A DNA stretch of 64,000 nt from Shouchella oshimensis (GCF_002019765.1 NZ_KV917380.1:3116576-3180575), one strand, 5' to 3'. Positions 25,378 to 34,804 are shown, counted from the stretch's first letter. Numbers and translations: made by a program. Notes: generated from the letters alone by a model not told the origin.

Positions 25378-25923
25378 TTAAAAATTATTTTCTGCTTTGT
25401 GAAGCAATGGATGCGCACGGTCTTTTTTAGACAAGATCGGTTGACTACAAGGCCACTCAATTGCAAGTTCTGGATCATTCCAGCGTATGCCACGATCATT
25501 CTGTGAGGAGTATAATTGATCGACCTTATAAGCAACGATTGTATCATCGACTAGCGTGCAAAAACCGTGGGCAAATCCCTTTGGCACGAGGAGCTGTCTC
25601 TGATTGTGCTCACTTAAAACGACCCCTACCCACTGTTTGTACGTTGGTGATTCTTGTCGAATATCAACGGCTACATCAAAGATTGCTCCTGTAACACATC
25701 GAACGACTTTTTGTTGTGAATTAGGGTTTAACTGATAATGGAGACCTCTCAGCGTCCCAGCTTGTTTCGATAATGATTGATTATCCTGTAGGAACGCTTC
25801 TTTAATGCCTGCCTTTTTAAACACATTTTCGTTATACGTTTCTACGAAATACCCTCTATCGTCTGCATACACATTTGGTTCTAGTAAATAGACACCTTCT
25901 AGTTTTGTTTGATGTATTTCCAT
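25378..25923 (-). CDS. rmlC: dTDP-4-dehydrorhamnose 3,5-epimerase
   Basis: A 181-residue cupin-fold epimerase. RGLHYQLNP holds the catalytic histidine, and PKGFAHGFCTL and the earlier RGYFVETYN are family marks. It acts on the RmlB product. It lies 3 bases after rmlA and 6 bases before rmlB in the same operon. Confidence 0.95.
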   Translation of the reverse strand: MEIHQTKLEGVYLLEPNVYADDRGYFVETYNENVFKKAGIKEAFLQDNQSLSKQAGTLRGLHYQLNPNSQQKVVRCVTGAIFDVAVDIRQESPTYKQWVGVVLSEHNQRQLLVPKGFAHGFCTLVDDTIVAYKVDQLYSSQNDRGIRWNDPELAIEWPCSQPILSKKDRAHPLLHKAENNF

Positions 25924-25926
25924 TGT

Positions 25927-26805
25927 TCACCCTCCTTTTGCTATCCGCAACAAATACTGGCCATATTCATTTTTCTTTAACGGTTGTGCAAGTGTAAGTA
26001 AATCTTCTTTTGATATATACTTCATTCGAAAAGCAATCTCCTCAATGCATGCAATCTTTAAACTTTGACGTTTTTCCACAGTATGAATAAATTGCGAAGC
26101 TTCGAGCAACGATTCATGGGTGCCAGTATCTAACCACGCTGTTCCTCTTCCTAATTTCTCTACATGTAATTGCCCCTGATTTAAATACATGACATTTACA
26201 TCTGTAATTTCCAATTCGCCTCGAGCTGATGGCTTGATTGCTTTTGCATACTCAACAACACGATGATCGAAGACATAAAGCCCTGTTACTGCATAATTTG
26301 ATTTCGGGTGAGCAGGTTTTTCTTCAATGGAAATGGCTTCACCTTCCTCATTAAAATCAACAACACCGAAGCGCTCTGGATCGCTTACGTAATAGCCGAA
26401 TACGGTTGCTCCCTTGTTTTGTTGCATTGCCCTCTTTAGCCGATCTGGTAAACCATGCCCGTAAAACAAATTATCCCCTAATACAAGGGTGACATTGGAT
26501 GTCCCTATGAACCTCTCACCAATAATAAACGCTTGCGCTAATCCTCCAGGTTCTGGTTGAATTTCATACTGAATTGAAATGCCGAGCTGAGCACCATCCC
26601 CTAACACTTGCTTGTAGCGACCAGTATCTGCTGGTGTGGAAATAACTAGAAATTCTCGAATGCCTGCGAGCATAAGTAACGACAAGGTGTAATAAATCAT
26701 TGGTTTATCATAGATTGGAAGTAACTGTTTGGACGTAGCTTTCGTTATAGGGTAAAGCCTTGTTCCACTTCCTCCTGCCAGTATAATTCCTTTCAGATTA
26801 ACCAC
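25927..26805 (-). CDS. rmlA: glucose-1-phosphate thymidylyltransferase
   Basis: A 292-residue nucleotidyltransferase that joins dTTP to glucose-1-phosphate, the first step to dTDP-L-rhamnose. [17 protein letters not shown] is the nucleotide-binding start, and [33 protein letters not shown] and [12 protein letters not shown] are all RmlA hallmarks. A GTG at 26805 is the likeliest start, though the Shine-Dalgarno (AAGGGCG) is close to it. It is the first gene of rmlACBD. The operon is not linked to a large polysaccharide cluster here, so the rhamnose could serve wall, exopolysaccharide or spore-surface glycans. Confidence 0.95.
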   Translation of the reverse strand: MVNLKGIILAGGSGTRLYPITKATSKQLLPIYDKPMIYYTLSLLMLAGIREFLVISTPADTGRYKQVLGDGAQLGISIQYEIQPEPGGLAQAFIIGERFIGTSNVTLVLGDNLFYGHGLPDRLKRAMQQNKGATVFGYYVSDPERFGVVDFNEEGEAISIEEKPAHPKSNYAVTGLYVFDHRVVEYAKAIKPSARGELEITDVNVMYLNQGQLHVEKLGRGTAWLDTGTHESLLEASQFIHTVEKRQSLKIACIEEIAFRMKYISKEDLLTLAQPLKKNEYGQYLLRIAKGG

Positions 26806-26857
26806 CGCCCTTAGAAAAAATCCATATAGAGGAATCTATGCAAGCAAAACAAAAAAC

Positions 26858-26880
26858 CTGCATCATTTATGCAGATTTTT
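26858..26880. terminator. terminator of the DUF1648 gene
   Basis: CTGCATCATTTATGCAG hairpin flanked by A6 and T6, between the rmlA 5' region and the DUF1648 stop. On the minus strand it ends the DUF1648 transcript. Confidence 0.75.
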
Positions 26881-26902
26881 TCGTTTTTACTTGGATTTGA
26901 CG

Positions 26903-27403
26903 TCAACCTTTCTTTAGGATGATAACGAAATAATAGAAAATAAGTGCCACTAAATACACAAGCAATCCAATTAAAAGGAAGTCAAGTCCAGCTATCGGTT
27001 GATCAAATGCAACAAATGAAAAATCGATCAATACACATAAAAATAACATCACTATGATGACATTCGTTTGAGCGACCATATTTCGTGTTAACTGTATAAG
27101 GATCGTACTGTTCTCCTCTGTTACTTTAATTGGAAAATTAAAGAGTGAGGGAACAAAACGTACTGCAAACAGCATAAGTGAGAGACCTGTTGTGAGAACT
27201 GGCAGTAAAAAGAATAATCCTTTGTTGCCATATGTATAAGCCTCTGAAGTAAACGAAGTTGAATGAATGGGTACCTCCGTCGGCAACTTAGGATAGATAA
27301 TGATAAACAGAACCCAAAGAACTATTAATAGTAAAGCGGCTATCGTCGTCATCCCTTTTTCAAGTCTCGTTGCCCGAACATTTGATACCTCTCTTTTAAT
27401 CAT
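26903..27403 (-). CDS. DUF1648 domain-containing membrane protein
   Basis: A 166-residue protein with about four membrane spans. The first span and following loop (VLFIIIYPKLPTEVPIHS) match DUF1648, where the conserved YPxLPxxVPxH turn follows helix 1. The rest has spans near 60-80, 110-130 and 140-162. ATG at 27403 is preferred over TTG at 27409, since GGGGAG lies seven bases before it. Function is unknown. In other Bacilli DUF1648 proteins are often linked to immunity or signal peptides, but nothing of that kind is visible here. Confidence 0.75.
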   Translation of the reverse strand: MIKREVSNVRATRLEKGMTTIAALLLIVLWVLFIIIYPKLPTEVPIHSTSFTSEAYTYGNKGLFFLLPVLTTGLSLMLFAVRFVPSLFNFPIKVTEENSTILIQLTRNMVAQTNVIIVMLFLCVLIDFSFVAFDQPIAGLDFLLIGLLVYLVALIFYYFVIILKKG

Positions 27404-27466
27404 ATACAACTCCCCCCCTACCTAATGTACGCCTCCGTTTGCTCAACGTTTCATTTTTATAAAATA

Positions 27467-27498
27467 AAAACGCCTTAGCTTTCGCCAAAGCGTTTTTA
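27467..27498 (-). terminator. terminator of the ssu-type operon
   Basis: AAAACGCCTT and AAAGCGTTTT make a stem flanked by A/T runs, immediately after the substrate-binding protein stop on the minus strand. Confidence 0.7.
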
Positions 27499-27502
27499 TT
27501 CG

Positions 27503-28474
27503 TTATTCATTTTCTAAATACTGTAAATCTACAAGACCATCAATGTCCGTACTAGCCATTTGCCCTGCTTCTTCACTAATAGCAGCCATTTCTTGAAGCA
27601 CCTGTTCATTTACGTCCACAGTTGGGAATAAGCGTTCAAGAGAAAGACGTATTTCGTCGTAGTCTAATTCGTTCCCAGTTTCTCTTTGAATATGGTCTAC
27701 GAAGATTTGTGCCGCTTCATCAGGATTGTTAGCGACAAACTCTACCGCATCTGTATGTGCACGTAAGTAGGCACGTGCTAAATCTTCATTAATCTCTAAA
27801 AACTCATGACTTGCGGTTACCACCGTATTAGTGGAATCCTCTCCCCAAGCAAATTCGTCTGCATCAACTAGAAAAGCAGCGTCTAAATTATCTGCAAGAA
27901 AGCTCCCCCAAGGCTCTTGAGTGGCAGCAGCATCTGCGTCACCTTGTGAAAATAAAATCGATGTATCTGCCGGTGCTTGCGGAACAAAATTAATATCGTC
28001 TGCGTCAATACCTGCATCTGCTAATTCTTTTCGTAACATGATATCTTGAGTGGAGCCAATGGTCGGGATGGCAACATTTCTTCCTGCTAAATCTGCAACA
28101 GACTCTACCCCTGAATCAGCACGAGCCATAATAACGGCTCCACCGTTCACAGCTCCTGCAATAATGGAATGGCTTGGATTTCTTGTGTACGTATTCATTG
28201 CTGGTACTGGTCCCACTGTACCGATGTCAATTTCATTTGCCGACATTGCCTCCATAAATTGCGCTCCGTCTGGTACAGTCATTTTTGTAAAACGAGCATC
28301 TTCACCAAATTCTTCTTCAAAATAGCCATTTTCTAACGCAACAATGGTAGAAATATGTGTCAAGTTAGGAAAATATGCAATGCGTACTTCCCCTTCCGTC
28401 GCACTATTACCGCAAGCTGTAAGTGTAATGCCAGCTCCTAAAGCAAGTAAAGATCCTTGTATTCCTTTTTTCAT
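27503..28474 (-). CDS. ssuA: ABC transporter substrate-binding lipoprotein (SsuA/NitT/TauT type)
   Basis: A 323-residue exported lipoprotein. The signal peptide ends in the lipobox LTACGN, so C21 should be lipid-linked. The mature part has RIAYFPNLTHISTIVALENGYFEEEFG, the ligand-site strand MEAMSANEIDIGTVGPVPAM, and VAIPTIGSTQDIMLRKEL, typical of binding proteins for aliphatic sulfonates, taurine, nitrate or similar anions. The mature chain is very acidic, as in extracellular proteins of alkaliphiles. It is the last gene of the operon ATPase-permease-binding protein. A sulfonate is the likeliest substrate, but no monooxygenase (ssuD) is adjacent. Confidence 0.85.
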   Translation of the reverse strand: MKKGIQGSLLALGAGITLTACGNSATEGEVRIAYFPNLTHISTIVALENGYFEEEFGEDARFTKMTVPDGAQFMEAMSANEIDIGTVGPVPAMNTYTRNPSHSIIAGAVNGGAVIMARADSGVESVADLAGRNVAIPTIGSTQDIMLRKELADAGIDADDINFVPQAPADTSILFSQGDADAAATQEPWGSFLADNLDAAFLVDADEFAWGEDSTNTVVTASHEFLEINEDLARAYLRAHTDAVEFVANNPDEAAQIFVDHIQRETGNELDYDEIRLSLERLFPTVDVNEQVLQEMAAISEEAGQMASTDIDGLVDLQYLENE

Positions 28475-28489
28475 AGCATGTCTCTCCTT

Positions 28490-29278
28490 TTAATGTAAAC
28501 CTGGTTTTAGTCCCCATTTCTTCTGTACCGATCTCTCTACACGTAAAAAAACAAGGTTATCAACAATAGTTCCAATAATACCAATAACAATCATCACAGA
28601 AAGCACTAAATCCATTTGACCAAGCGAACGGCCAACTGTTAATAAATAGCCAAGACCACCAGCAGCTACAAATAGTTCGCCGGCCATAATAGCACGCCAC
28701 GCAAATGCCCATGCTGTCCTTACACCTGAAATGAGATGAGGGACTGAAGCGGGTAAAATGACTGTTCGCAATAAATGACTTCCTCTTGATCCGAGGGTTT
28801 TGGCAACGTTCATATAGAGAGTCGGAACATTTTTAAAGCCCGTGCTCGAACTAACTGTGACCGTCCATGTAGCCCCTATTGTAACGATAAATAGTAAAGA
28901 GGCGTTTCCGTATCCAAACCAAATAATAGCAAGTGGGAGCCAGACAATACTTGGTATTGATTGAAGTGCCGTTACTAAAAAGCCAAGGGTATCATCAACG
29001 AGCTTATATCGAGCAATTAAGTATCCTAATGTAAGACCGACAATAATGGCAATGGTAAACCCGAGTAACAATCGTCCTAATGTAATTCCTGTGGCTGTTA
29101 AAATCTGTCCAGAAATGAGTCCACTTACAAATGTATTTATAACCGTTGTACCACCGGGATCTAACGGAAATAGTAAAGGTGGAAATGAGCCTGGTGGGAA
29201 GTTACCTACCCTAGATGTTATCTCCCATATAGCCACGATCATCGCGATGAATACGATCCGTCTTATAGCTGTAGTCAT
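28490..29278 (-). CDS. ssuC: ABC transporter permease (SsuC/TauC type)
   Basis: A 262-residue inner-membrane subunit with six or so spans and the EAA loop near SSSTGFKNVPTLYMNVAKTLGSRG. FAWRAIMAGELFVAAGGLGYLL is characteristic of the NitT/TauT permease family. ATG at 29278 follows AAGGAGG by nine bases, and the start overlaps the 3' end of the ATPase gene by 68 bases, so the two are translated together. Confidence 0.88.
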   Translation of the reverse strand: MTTAIRRIVFIAMIVAIWEITSRVGNFPPGSFPPLLFPLDPGGTTVINTFVSGLISGQILTATGITLGRLLLGFTIAIIVGLTLGYLIARYKLVDDTLGFLVTALQSIPSIVWLPLAIIWFGYGNASLLFIVTIGATWTVTVSSSTGFKNVPTLYMNVAKTLGSRGSHLLRTVILPASVPHLISGVRTAWAFAWRAIMAGELFVAAGGLGYLLTVGRSLGQMDLVLSVMIVIGIIGTIVDNLVFLRVERSVQKKWGLKPGLH

Positions 29279-30053
29279 CTCCAAACTCCTCCTTTAACAC
29301 TTTCTCCATTTCTTCTTCAAGTTCAGCTAATATTCTTCGTTCTAAATCAACTAAATTGCTGTCAGCAGGATCTCTTGGGAGTGCAGCTTGAACAGGGAAC
29401 TCTCGTTTTATTTTTCCTGGACGCGTCCCCATAAGAACAATTCGATTGGAAAGCATCACCGCTTCCCGAATATTATGAGTAATGAATAGAATGGTTTTAC
29501 CTGTATTTGCCCAAATTTCTAGCAATTCTTTATGCAAGACCATTCGTGTTTGTTCATCTAACGCAGCAAACGGTTCATCCATTAATAAAATATCTGGATC
29601 CATAACGAGTGCCCGAGCAATCGCCACCCGCTGCTTCATTCCCCCAGAAAGCTCATGTGGAAACGATTTAGTGAAATTCCCTAAATGCACCGTTTTCAAT
29701 CCCTCGATCGCCTTTTCTTCACTTTCTGCTTTTGATATCCCTTTCAGTCGTAAGCCGTACGTCACATTGTCAAGGACGTTCATCCATGGAAAAAGGCCAG
29801 ATTCTTGAAAGACAACCACTCTGTCATTGCCTGGTTTTTTCACCTGTTTCCCACCTGCAATGACTTCTCCGGTAGAGGGTGTATCAAGTCCGGCAATTAG
29901 ATTAAGGATCGTTGATTTCCCACAACCAGAAGGACCTAATAATGAAATAAAATCTCCTTCATTAATGGTTAGATTAATATCGCTTAATACATGTAGCGAT
30001 TGTTTTTTATTTTTTTCGAAAGATTTCTCTACATGTTTTAATTGAATTTGCAT
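29211..30053 (-). CDS. ssuB: ABC transporter ATP-binding protein (SsuB/TauB type)
   Basis: A 280-residue ATPase that powers uptake. Walker A is GPSGCGKST, the signature LSGGMKQR, Walker B DILLMDEP, and the switch histidine FITHN. The NitT/TauT group is marked by VFQESGLFPWMNVLDNV. The start at ATG 30053 follows GGGGGTGG; upstream TTG at 30074 is less likely. It opens the three-gene operon and its long 3' end overlaps the permease gene. Confidence 0.9.
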   Translation of the reverse strand: MQIQLKHVEKSFEKNKKQSLHVLSDINLTINEGDFISLLGPSGCGKSTILNLIAGLDTPSTGEVIAGGKQVKKPGNDRVVVFQESGLFPWMNVLDNVTYGLRLKGISKAESEEKAIEGLKTVHLGNFTKSFPHELSGGMKQRVAIARALVMDPDILLMDEPFAALDEQTRMVLHKELLEIWANTGKTILFITHNIREAVMLSNRIVLMGTRPGKIKREFPVQAALPRDPADSNLVDLERRILAELEEEMEKVLKEEFGDDYSYKTDRIHRDDRGYMGDNI

Positions 30054-30268
30054 CTTTCCACCCCCAAATACCAATAATACCTACTAATATAATAAGAATT
30101 ATAGTTTTTTTAAGTGTAAGGGAAGTCAAGAAAATCGTCAATTAGAATCGTCTACATCGAACAAAATCGTGTTTTTCGTACCACATAATGGGATCTCTTA
30201 TAGTTGCTTGTCACAGCTATGGATATATGGTAAGATTCGAAACTTATGACTGAATTTAGGAGGAACAA

Positions 30269-31786
30269 TTGAGAAATTTAAAACTAGACTGGCCTGTTTT
30301 TGCGATATCTGGTGGTTTCTTACTTGTATTTGTTATTGCTTCACTCGCAAATGCAGACTTCGTCGGTAATCTAATTAATACAGCATTTGCCTGGTCATCG
30401 TTAAACTTTGGTGCGTTTTGGCAAGTACTGATGATTCTTACATTTCTAATCGCCGTCTTTATGAGCTTGACCGAACTAGGGAAGGTACGATTAGGCGACT
30501 CTTCCAAGCCAACGTTTTCTTTCTTTAAATGGTTTTCAATGATCATGATTACCCTTCTCGCTGGCGGTGGGGTATTTTGGGCAGCAGCCGAACCTATGTA
30601 TCATTATTTAGATACGCCACCTATGTATAGTGAGACCGGTAGTACAGCTACAGCCATTCAGGCTGGCTTATCGACTGGCTTCTTGCATTGGGGCTTTCTT
30701 GCTTGGAGTATTTTAGGTACCCTTGGCGTTGTTGTTCTCATGTATGCAAAAAAGAAAGGACAGCCCCTTAAACCACGAGCGTTGTTATATCCAATCTTTG
30801 GAGAAAAGATTATGCACAAAAGTGTCTTAGGCACACTAATTGATGTCTTTTCAATTTTAGCCGCTTGTGCAGGTACAATTGGGCCAATTGGATTTCTAGG
30901 ATTACAAGCTGGATATGGTTTAAATATGCTTTTTGGCTTCCCAGATACATTCGCTATTCATTTTGCAATGATTTTCTTTTTGGTGGGGATTGCAGCAGTA
31001 TCAGCAGCAACTGGAATCCACAAAGGAATTCAGTGGTTAAGTCGCTTTAACGTCATGATTACAGTGATTCTTGCTATTGCCATTTTAATTCTGGGGCCAG
31101 CCCGTTTTATTATTGATTCATTTGTATCGAGCTATGGCTCTTACGTGCAAAACTTCTTACCAATGAGCTTGTATAGAGGAGATGAAGGATGGCTTTCAGG
31201 CTGGACTCTATTCTTCTGGGGGTGGTTTATTGGATATGGGCCGATTATGGCAATCTTCATTTCTAGAATATCCGACGGAAGAACCATACGTGAGCTATTC
31301 TTAACGGTTGCATTTTTAGCACCTGTTGTGACAAACTTCTGGTTTACTGTCGTTGGAGGTACAGGAATTTTTTACGAAATCAATGAACATGGATCTGTTA
31401 GTAATCCATTAAATGAAGGTGGGCTTCCTGCTTCCATCTTTGCCATTGTTAATCAGCTACCACTAGGTGCTATGTTTGCATTTTTATTCATTTTTGTCAC
31501 ATGCATATTTGTAGCAACAACGGCAGATTCAATTTCTTATTCCATTTCAATGATTCTAACTGGGAAGGAAACACCAGATCGATTTATCCGTATTTTTTGG
31601 GCAATCATTTTCGGAGCCGTTGCTGTAGCACTTCTTTATATTGGTGAAGGTAGCATTGACTCGCTTCAGTCTTTCATCGTTCTTACAGCTGTTCCGGTCT
31701 CTCTGTTTATGCTGCCAACACTCTGGCTAGCACCCATAACGGCAAAACGATTATTAAACATGCAACAGAAAAAAGAAGCGAAATGA
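30269..31786 (+). CDS. BCCT-family transporter
   Basis: A 505-residue Na+- or H+-coupled carrier of the betaine/carnitine/choline family with 12 expected spans. GGGVFWAAAEPMYHYLDTPP matches the family FWGxAEPxxH segment, and WTLFFWGWFIGYGPIMAIFIS, ending in RISDGRTIRE, matches the conserved helix-8 signature. In that signature the aromatic box differs from glycine betaine carriers: YWAWWISW reads FWGWFIGY, so aromatic character is kept but two tryptophans are F and Y and a serine is G. Substrate may not be glycine betaine. It starts with TTG after TAGGAGG. Single gene, divergent from ssuBCA. Confidence 0.88.
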   Translation: MRNLKLDWPVFAISGGFLLVFVIASLANADFVGNLINTAFAWSSLNFGAFWQVLMILTFLIAVFMSLTELGKVRLGDSSKPTFSFFKWFSMIMITLLAGGGVFWAAAEPMYHYLDTPPMYSETGSTATAIQAGLSTGFLHWGFLAWSILGTLGVVVLMYAKKKGQPLKPRALLYPIFGEKIMHKSVLGTLIDVFSILAACAGTIGPIGFLGLQAGYGLNMLFGFPDTFAIHFAMIFFLVGIAAVSAATGIHKGIQWLSRFNVMITVILAIAILILGPARFIIDSFVSSYGSYVQNFLPMSLYRGDEGWLSGWTLFFWGWFIGYGPIMAIFISRISDGRTIRELFLTVAFLAPVVTNFWFTVVGGTGIFYEINEHGSVSNPLNEGGLPASIFAIVNQLPLGAMFAFLFIFVTCIFVATTADSISYSISMILTGKETPDRFIRIFWAIIFGAVAVALLYIGEGSIDSLQSFIVLTAVPVSLFMLPTLWLAPITAKRLLNMQQKKEAK

Positions 31787-31812
31787 GGCACCCTCATTCG
31801 CTTCTTTTTTCC
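31774..31812. terminator. terminator overlapping BCCT and small ORF 3' ends
   Basis: AGAAGCGAAATGAG (31774-31787) pairs with CTCATTCGCTTCT (31793-31805) with one bulge, followed by T6. The hairpin covers the stop codon of the BCCT gene and that of the converging 56-aa gene. Confidence 0.8.
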
Positions 31813-31964
31813 TTTTCTTTTATGAATTGATTTAAGGAATCAAGCCCGTTCGCAATATGAAAAAGAATACCTGCACATAACCCTATTAAAGCACCGAGGG
31901 ATCCAGCTGCTATAAACCCTAAGACAATCCCGACTAACATGCCGATGATAAGCGAGCCATTCAT
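31794..31964 (-). CDS. small glycine-rich membrane protein (56 aa)
   Basis: A short gene below usual length cut-offs. ATG at 31964 follows AGGGGG by eight bases. The product begins MNGSLIIGMLVGIVLGFIAAG and goes on as GSLGALIGLCAGILFHIANG, two glycine-zipper helices joined by a tight turn, with a charged tail ending KEKEKRSE. It lies between manA (upstream on the same strand, 28 bases away or less) and the BCCT terminator, so it may be the end of the manA transcript. The family is not recognised. Small proteins of this type can be membrane-protein modulators. Confidence 0.65.
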   Translation of the reverse strand: MNGSLIIGMLVGIVLGFIAAGSLGALIGLCAGILFHIANGLDSLNQFIKEKEKRSE

Positions 31965-31991
31965 GTTTATATCCCCCTATCACTTCATTTT

Positions 31992-32945
31992 TTACGCATG
32001 GCTAGCGATGATGTCTAGCTCTCCATTTATCTCAAACGTTGTTGCATTTACTGGTAAAAGCAAGTGGTCTCCCTTTTTTAATGGATAAGACTTATCTCGC
32101 ACCATTAATTCTCCAGATCCTTTAATGACAGATAATAAGAGGTAATCGGCTGCAATAGACGCATTCCAATGAGATGTAATTTGACCATGGTACACTGTAA
32201 AATAGGCTGATGCAATCAGTTCTGTGATTGTGCAACCCTTATCTTTTCTTACTGTTTTTGTTTGTGTTTGTGCTTTTTTATCTGGGATTCGCGTTACTTG
32301 CTTCGCTTTCTCAAGATGCAATGGACGCTTATTTCCTTTTTCATCTGTACGATCAAAATCGTATACACGATAGGTTGTATCTGAACTTTGCTGCGTTTCT
32401 AAAATAAGGGTCCCTGCTCCAATCGCATGAATTGTCCCGCTAGGAACGTGAAAAAAGTCTCCAGATTGAATTGGAATTCGATTAAATAATTCATTCCATT
32501 CTCCGGCTTCAATTTTTTCATTAAATTCCGCTTTTGATTGTGCTGTATGACCAATAATAAGTTCCGCATTTTCTTCTGCTTCAATGACATACCAACACTC
32601 GGTTTTTCCATATGCTTCATTTTCTTCAAGCTCCGCCGCTTGGGCATCGTTCGGATGAACCTGAACAGACAAATCCGCCGAGGCATCTAACAGTTTAACC
32701 AATAGTGGAAAACTTCCTTTTGTGTTACCTCCAAAAAGCTCCTCATGATTTTCCCATAGCTCAAGCAATGACTTTCCCTTAAAGTGCCCATTACGAACTG
32801 TACTTAATCCATTTGGATGCGCGGATATTCCCCAACACTCTCCTGTATGTAAACTAGGTAAATCATACCCGAATTGGGCTAACTTTTGTCCTCCCCAAAT
32901 TCTCTCTTGCAGAACGGGTGAAAAAAATAATGGTTCTGTTGTCAA
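31992..32945 (-). CDS. manA: mannose-6-phosphate isomerase, class I
   Basis: A 317-residue cupin-type zinc isomerase that interconverts mannose-6-phosphate and fructose-6-phosphate. PVLQERIWGGQKL, LLVKLLDASADLSVQVHPND, TECWYVIEA and VPSGTIHAIGAGTLILETQQSSDTTYRVYDF hold the zinc ligands (Q, H, E, H). The reading frame opens further upstream (33065), but TTG at 32945, eight bases after AAGGAG, gives the normal family N-terminus; the extra 40 residues are basic and unlike the family. It may supply GDP-mannose precursors or use mannose as carbon. Confidence 0.92.
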   Translation of the reverse strand: MTTEPLFFSPVLQERIWGGQKLAQFGYDLPSLHTGECWGISAHPNGLSTVRNGHFKGKSLLELWENHEELFGGNTKGSFPLLVKLLDASADLSVQVHPNDAQAAELEENEAYGKTECWYVIEAEENAELIIGHTAQSKAEFNEKIEAGEWNELFNRIPIQSGDFFHVPSGTIHAIGAGTLILETQQSSDTTYRVYDFDRTDEKGNKRPLHLEKAKQVTRIPDKKAQTQTKTVRKDKGCTITELIASAYFTVYHGQITSHWNASIAADYLLLSVIKGSGELMVRDKSYPLKKGDHLLLPVNATTFEINGELDIIASHA

Positions 32946-33229
32946 CTCACTCACTCCTTCTACCATTTCTCTCTTTAAGACTACCATATTCTTTGTCTTT
33001 GCCATACTTGTTTCCTCATCATCTGTAGAGAGCTTTCTCCTTCGCTTTAAAACGGAAAAATCCACAGTTACTCAACCTCGATGTCGTTCGGATACATCTG
33101 CTTAACATGATCAAAGCTCGGTTTAAGTGAAAGCTTGAATTCATTTTATTCTTCTTCAATCATTAAAAAAAGAGCTATGCTCGAAGGTTCTCACCCTTAT
33201 CACACAGCCCTAATTAGGGTCACTACTCC
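32946..33229. other. intergenic region between manA and acyl-CoA synthetase gene
   Basis: No gene is evident. On the minus strand a small GAGC-ATA-GCTC hairpin with seven T (33169-33183) probably ends the acyl-CoA synthetase transcript, with a further palindrome CCCTAATTAGGG at 33207-33218. Confidence 0.45.
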
Positions 33230-34804
33230 TTATCCTTGTTCCCGCATACGTAACTCTACTCTTCTTGTTTTTCCTGATATTGTTTTTGGCAGTTCTTTAA
33301 TATATTCAATTTGACGAGGGTATTTGTATGGCGCTGTTTCTTGCTTCACAAACTCTTGTAATGTACTAGTGAGTTCGTCTAATGAAGCCGGTTCTTTATT
33401 AAGCACAACATATGCTTTCACGATACTCCCTCTTATTTCATCAGGACTTGCGACCACTGCGCATTCTTTTACTGCAGGATGTTTTGTTAACGCATCTTCC
33501 ACCTCAAACGGACCAATTGTGTACCCAGAAGAGATAATAATATCGTCCCCTCTTCCTTCAAACCAAAAATAGCCGTCCTTATCTCTTCTTGCTTGATCAC
33601 CTGTTACATAATAATCTCCTAAAAAAGATGCTTTCGTCCTTTCTTCATCTTTATCATATCGTTTAAACAGCGCTGGTGAATCTTTATGAACGGCAATCAT
33701 GCCTATTTCTTCTACTTCTGTTTCTCGTCCATCTTCATTAATAATAGTAACGCCATTCCCTACTGTAGGCTTCCCCATTGATCCAGGTCTCGCTTCCATA
33801 CCAATCATTGTGCCGATTAACAGCGTGTTTTCCGTTTGTCCATAACCGTCTCGAACGGTAATATCAAACAACTCTTTAAAGGTAGTGATTACAGCTCGGT
33901 TAAGTGGTTCCCCTGCTGAAACAGCTTCACGAATGGAAGACAAACGATACGAAGGTAACGTCTCTTCTTTTGCTAACATTCGATACTCGGTCGGTGTAGC
34001 ACAAAAAACAGAAACGTTATGCTCCTCGATAAGAGATAAATACGTTTTGGCATCAAATGATCCGTCATAGATAAAGGCTGTTGCTCCTTTTCCAATAACG
34101 GATAAAAACGGACTCCATACCCACTTTTGCCATCCAGGTGCAGCCGTTGCCCATACAACATCATGTGACTTCACTCCAAGCCATTCAGTTGCAGCCGTTC
34201 GAAGGTGGGCATAAGCCCAGCTATGTGTATGTACAACTGCTTTTGGATTTCCCGTTGTACCAGACGTATAGGGTAGAAAAGCAAGATCATCTTTGTGCGT
34301 GCTACACTCAAAGGAAACGCTTTCATTTTTTGCTAACGAACGTAAATCTTCCCAACCACTTTTTTGATTGCCAACGACTAGCTTAACCTTCAATGTCGGA
34401 GTAGGATCCATTTTGTCAACTTCCTCTGTTAAGCCAGTATAAGCAATAACAGCAGCGGCTTCTGCATGTTGGACTCGATAGGTTAAATCCTTTGCACGGA
34501 GCATACCAGAGCAAGGAATGATAACCAATCCAGCTTTTATACAGGCTAAATAAGTGGCGTACGCCTCTGGAACACGCGGAAATAACAATAGAACCCGGTC
34601 TCCTTTACATAATCCAAGAGACGCGAACGTATTCGCATATTGGTTCATGGATTCAATTAATCTCTTGTATGTCCATTCAACCTGCTTGCCATTCTGACCT
34701 CGCCATAGTATTGCTTTCTGATTCATGTTCGCATTCTTCTCCACTTCAACGGCTACATTGTACTGTTCAGGAATAACTAATGTGTCCTGTACCACTCTTA
34801 TCAC
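33230..34804 (-). CDS. AMP-forming acyl-CoA synthetase (medium-chain/AcsM-like)
   Basis: A 524-residue adenylating enzyme that activates a carboxylic acid with ATP and CoA. P-loop-like motif PYTSGTTGNPKAVVHTH, WATAAPGWQKW, DGYGQTENT and the core YVTGDQARRDKDGYFWFEGRGDDII motif are all present, with the C-terminal catalytic lysine expected in PKTISGKTRR. The WATAxPGWxK block resembles the ACSM medium-chain and related acyl-CoA ligases rather than acetyl-CoA synthetase. No beta-oxidation gene is adjacent, so the acid used is not clear. RBS is GAGGGGTGATAAG. Confidence 0.85.
   Translation of the reverse strand: MIRVVQDTLVIPEQYNVAVEVEKNANMNQKAILWRGQNGKQVEWTYKRLIESMNQYANTFASLGLCKGDRVLLLFPRVPEAYATYLACIKAGLVIIPCSGMLRAKDLTYRVQHAEAAAVIAYTGLTEEVDKMDPTPTLKVKLVVGNQKSGWEDLRSLAKNESVSFECSTHKDDLAFLPYTSGTTGNPKAVVHTHSWAYAHLRTAATEWLGVKSHDVVWATAAPGWQKWVWSPFLSVIGKGATAFIYDGSFDAKTYLSLIEEHNVSVFCATPTEYRMLAKEETLPSYRLSSIREAVSAGEPLNRAVITTFKELFDITVRDGYGQTENTLLIGTMIGMEARPGSMGKPTVGNGVTIINEDGRETEVEEIGMIAVHKDSPALFKRYDKDEERTKASFLGDYYVTGDQARRDKDGYFWFEGRGDDIIISSGYTIGPFEVEDALTKHPAVKECAVVASPDEIRGSIVKAYVVLNKEPASLDELTSTLQEFVKQETAPYKYPRQIEYIKELPKTISGKTRRVELRMREQG

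Noticed and set aside
26903-27403. DUF1648 protein as part of a bacteriocin or SdpI-type immunity system
   Set aside because: No toxin or SdpR-like regulator gene is nearby.
30054-30268. S-box, T-box or CymR control of the ssu-type operon
   Set aside because: The intergenic region is too short and lacks the conserved leader elements; only AT-rich sequence is seen.
32945-33065. 40-residue N-terminal extension of ManA
   Set aside because: Basic, unlike the family, and upstream of a clear RBS for TTG 32945.
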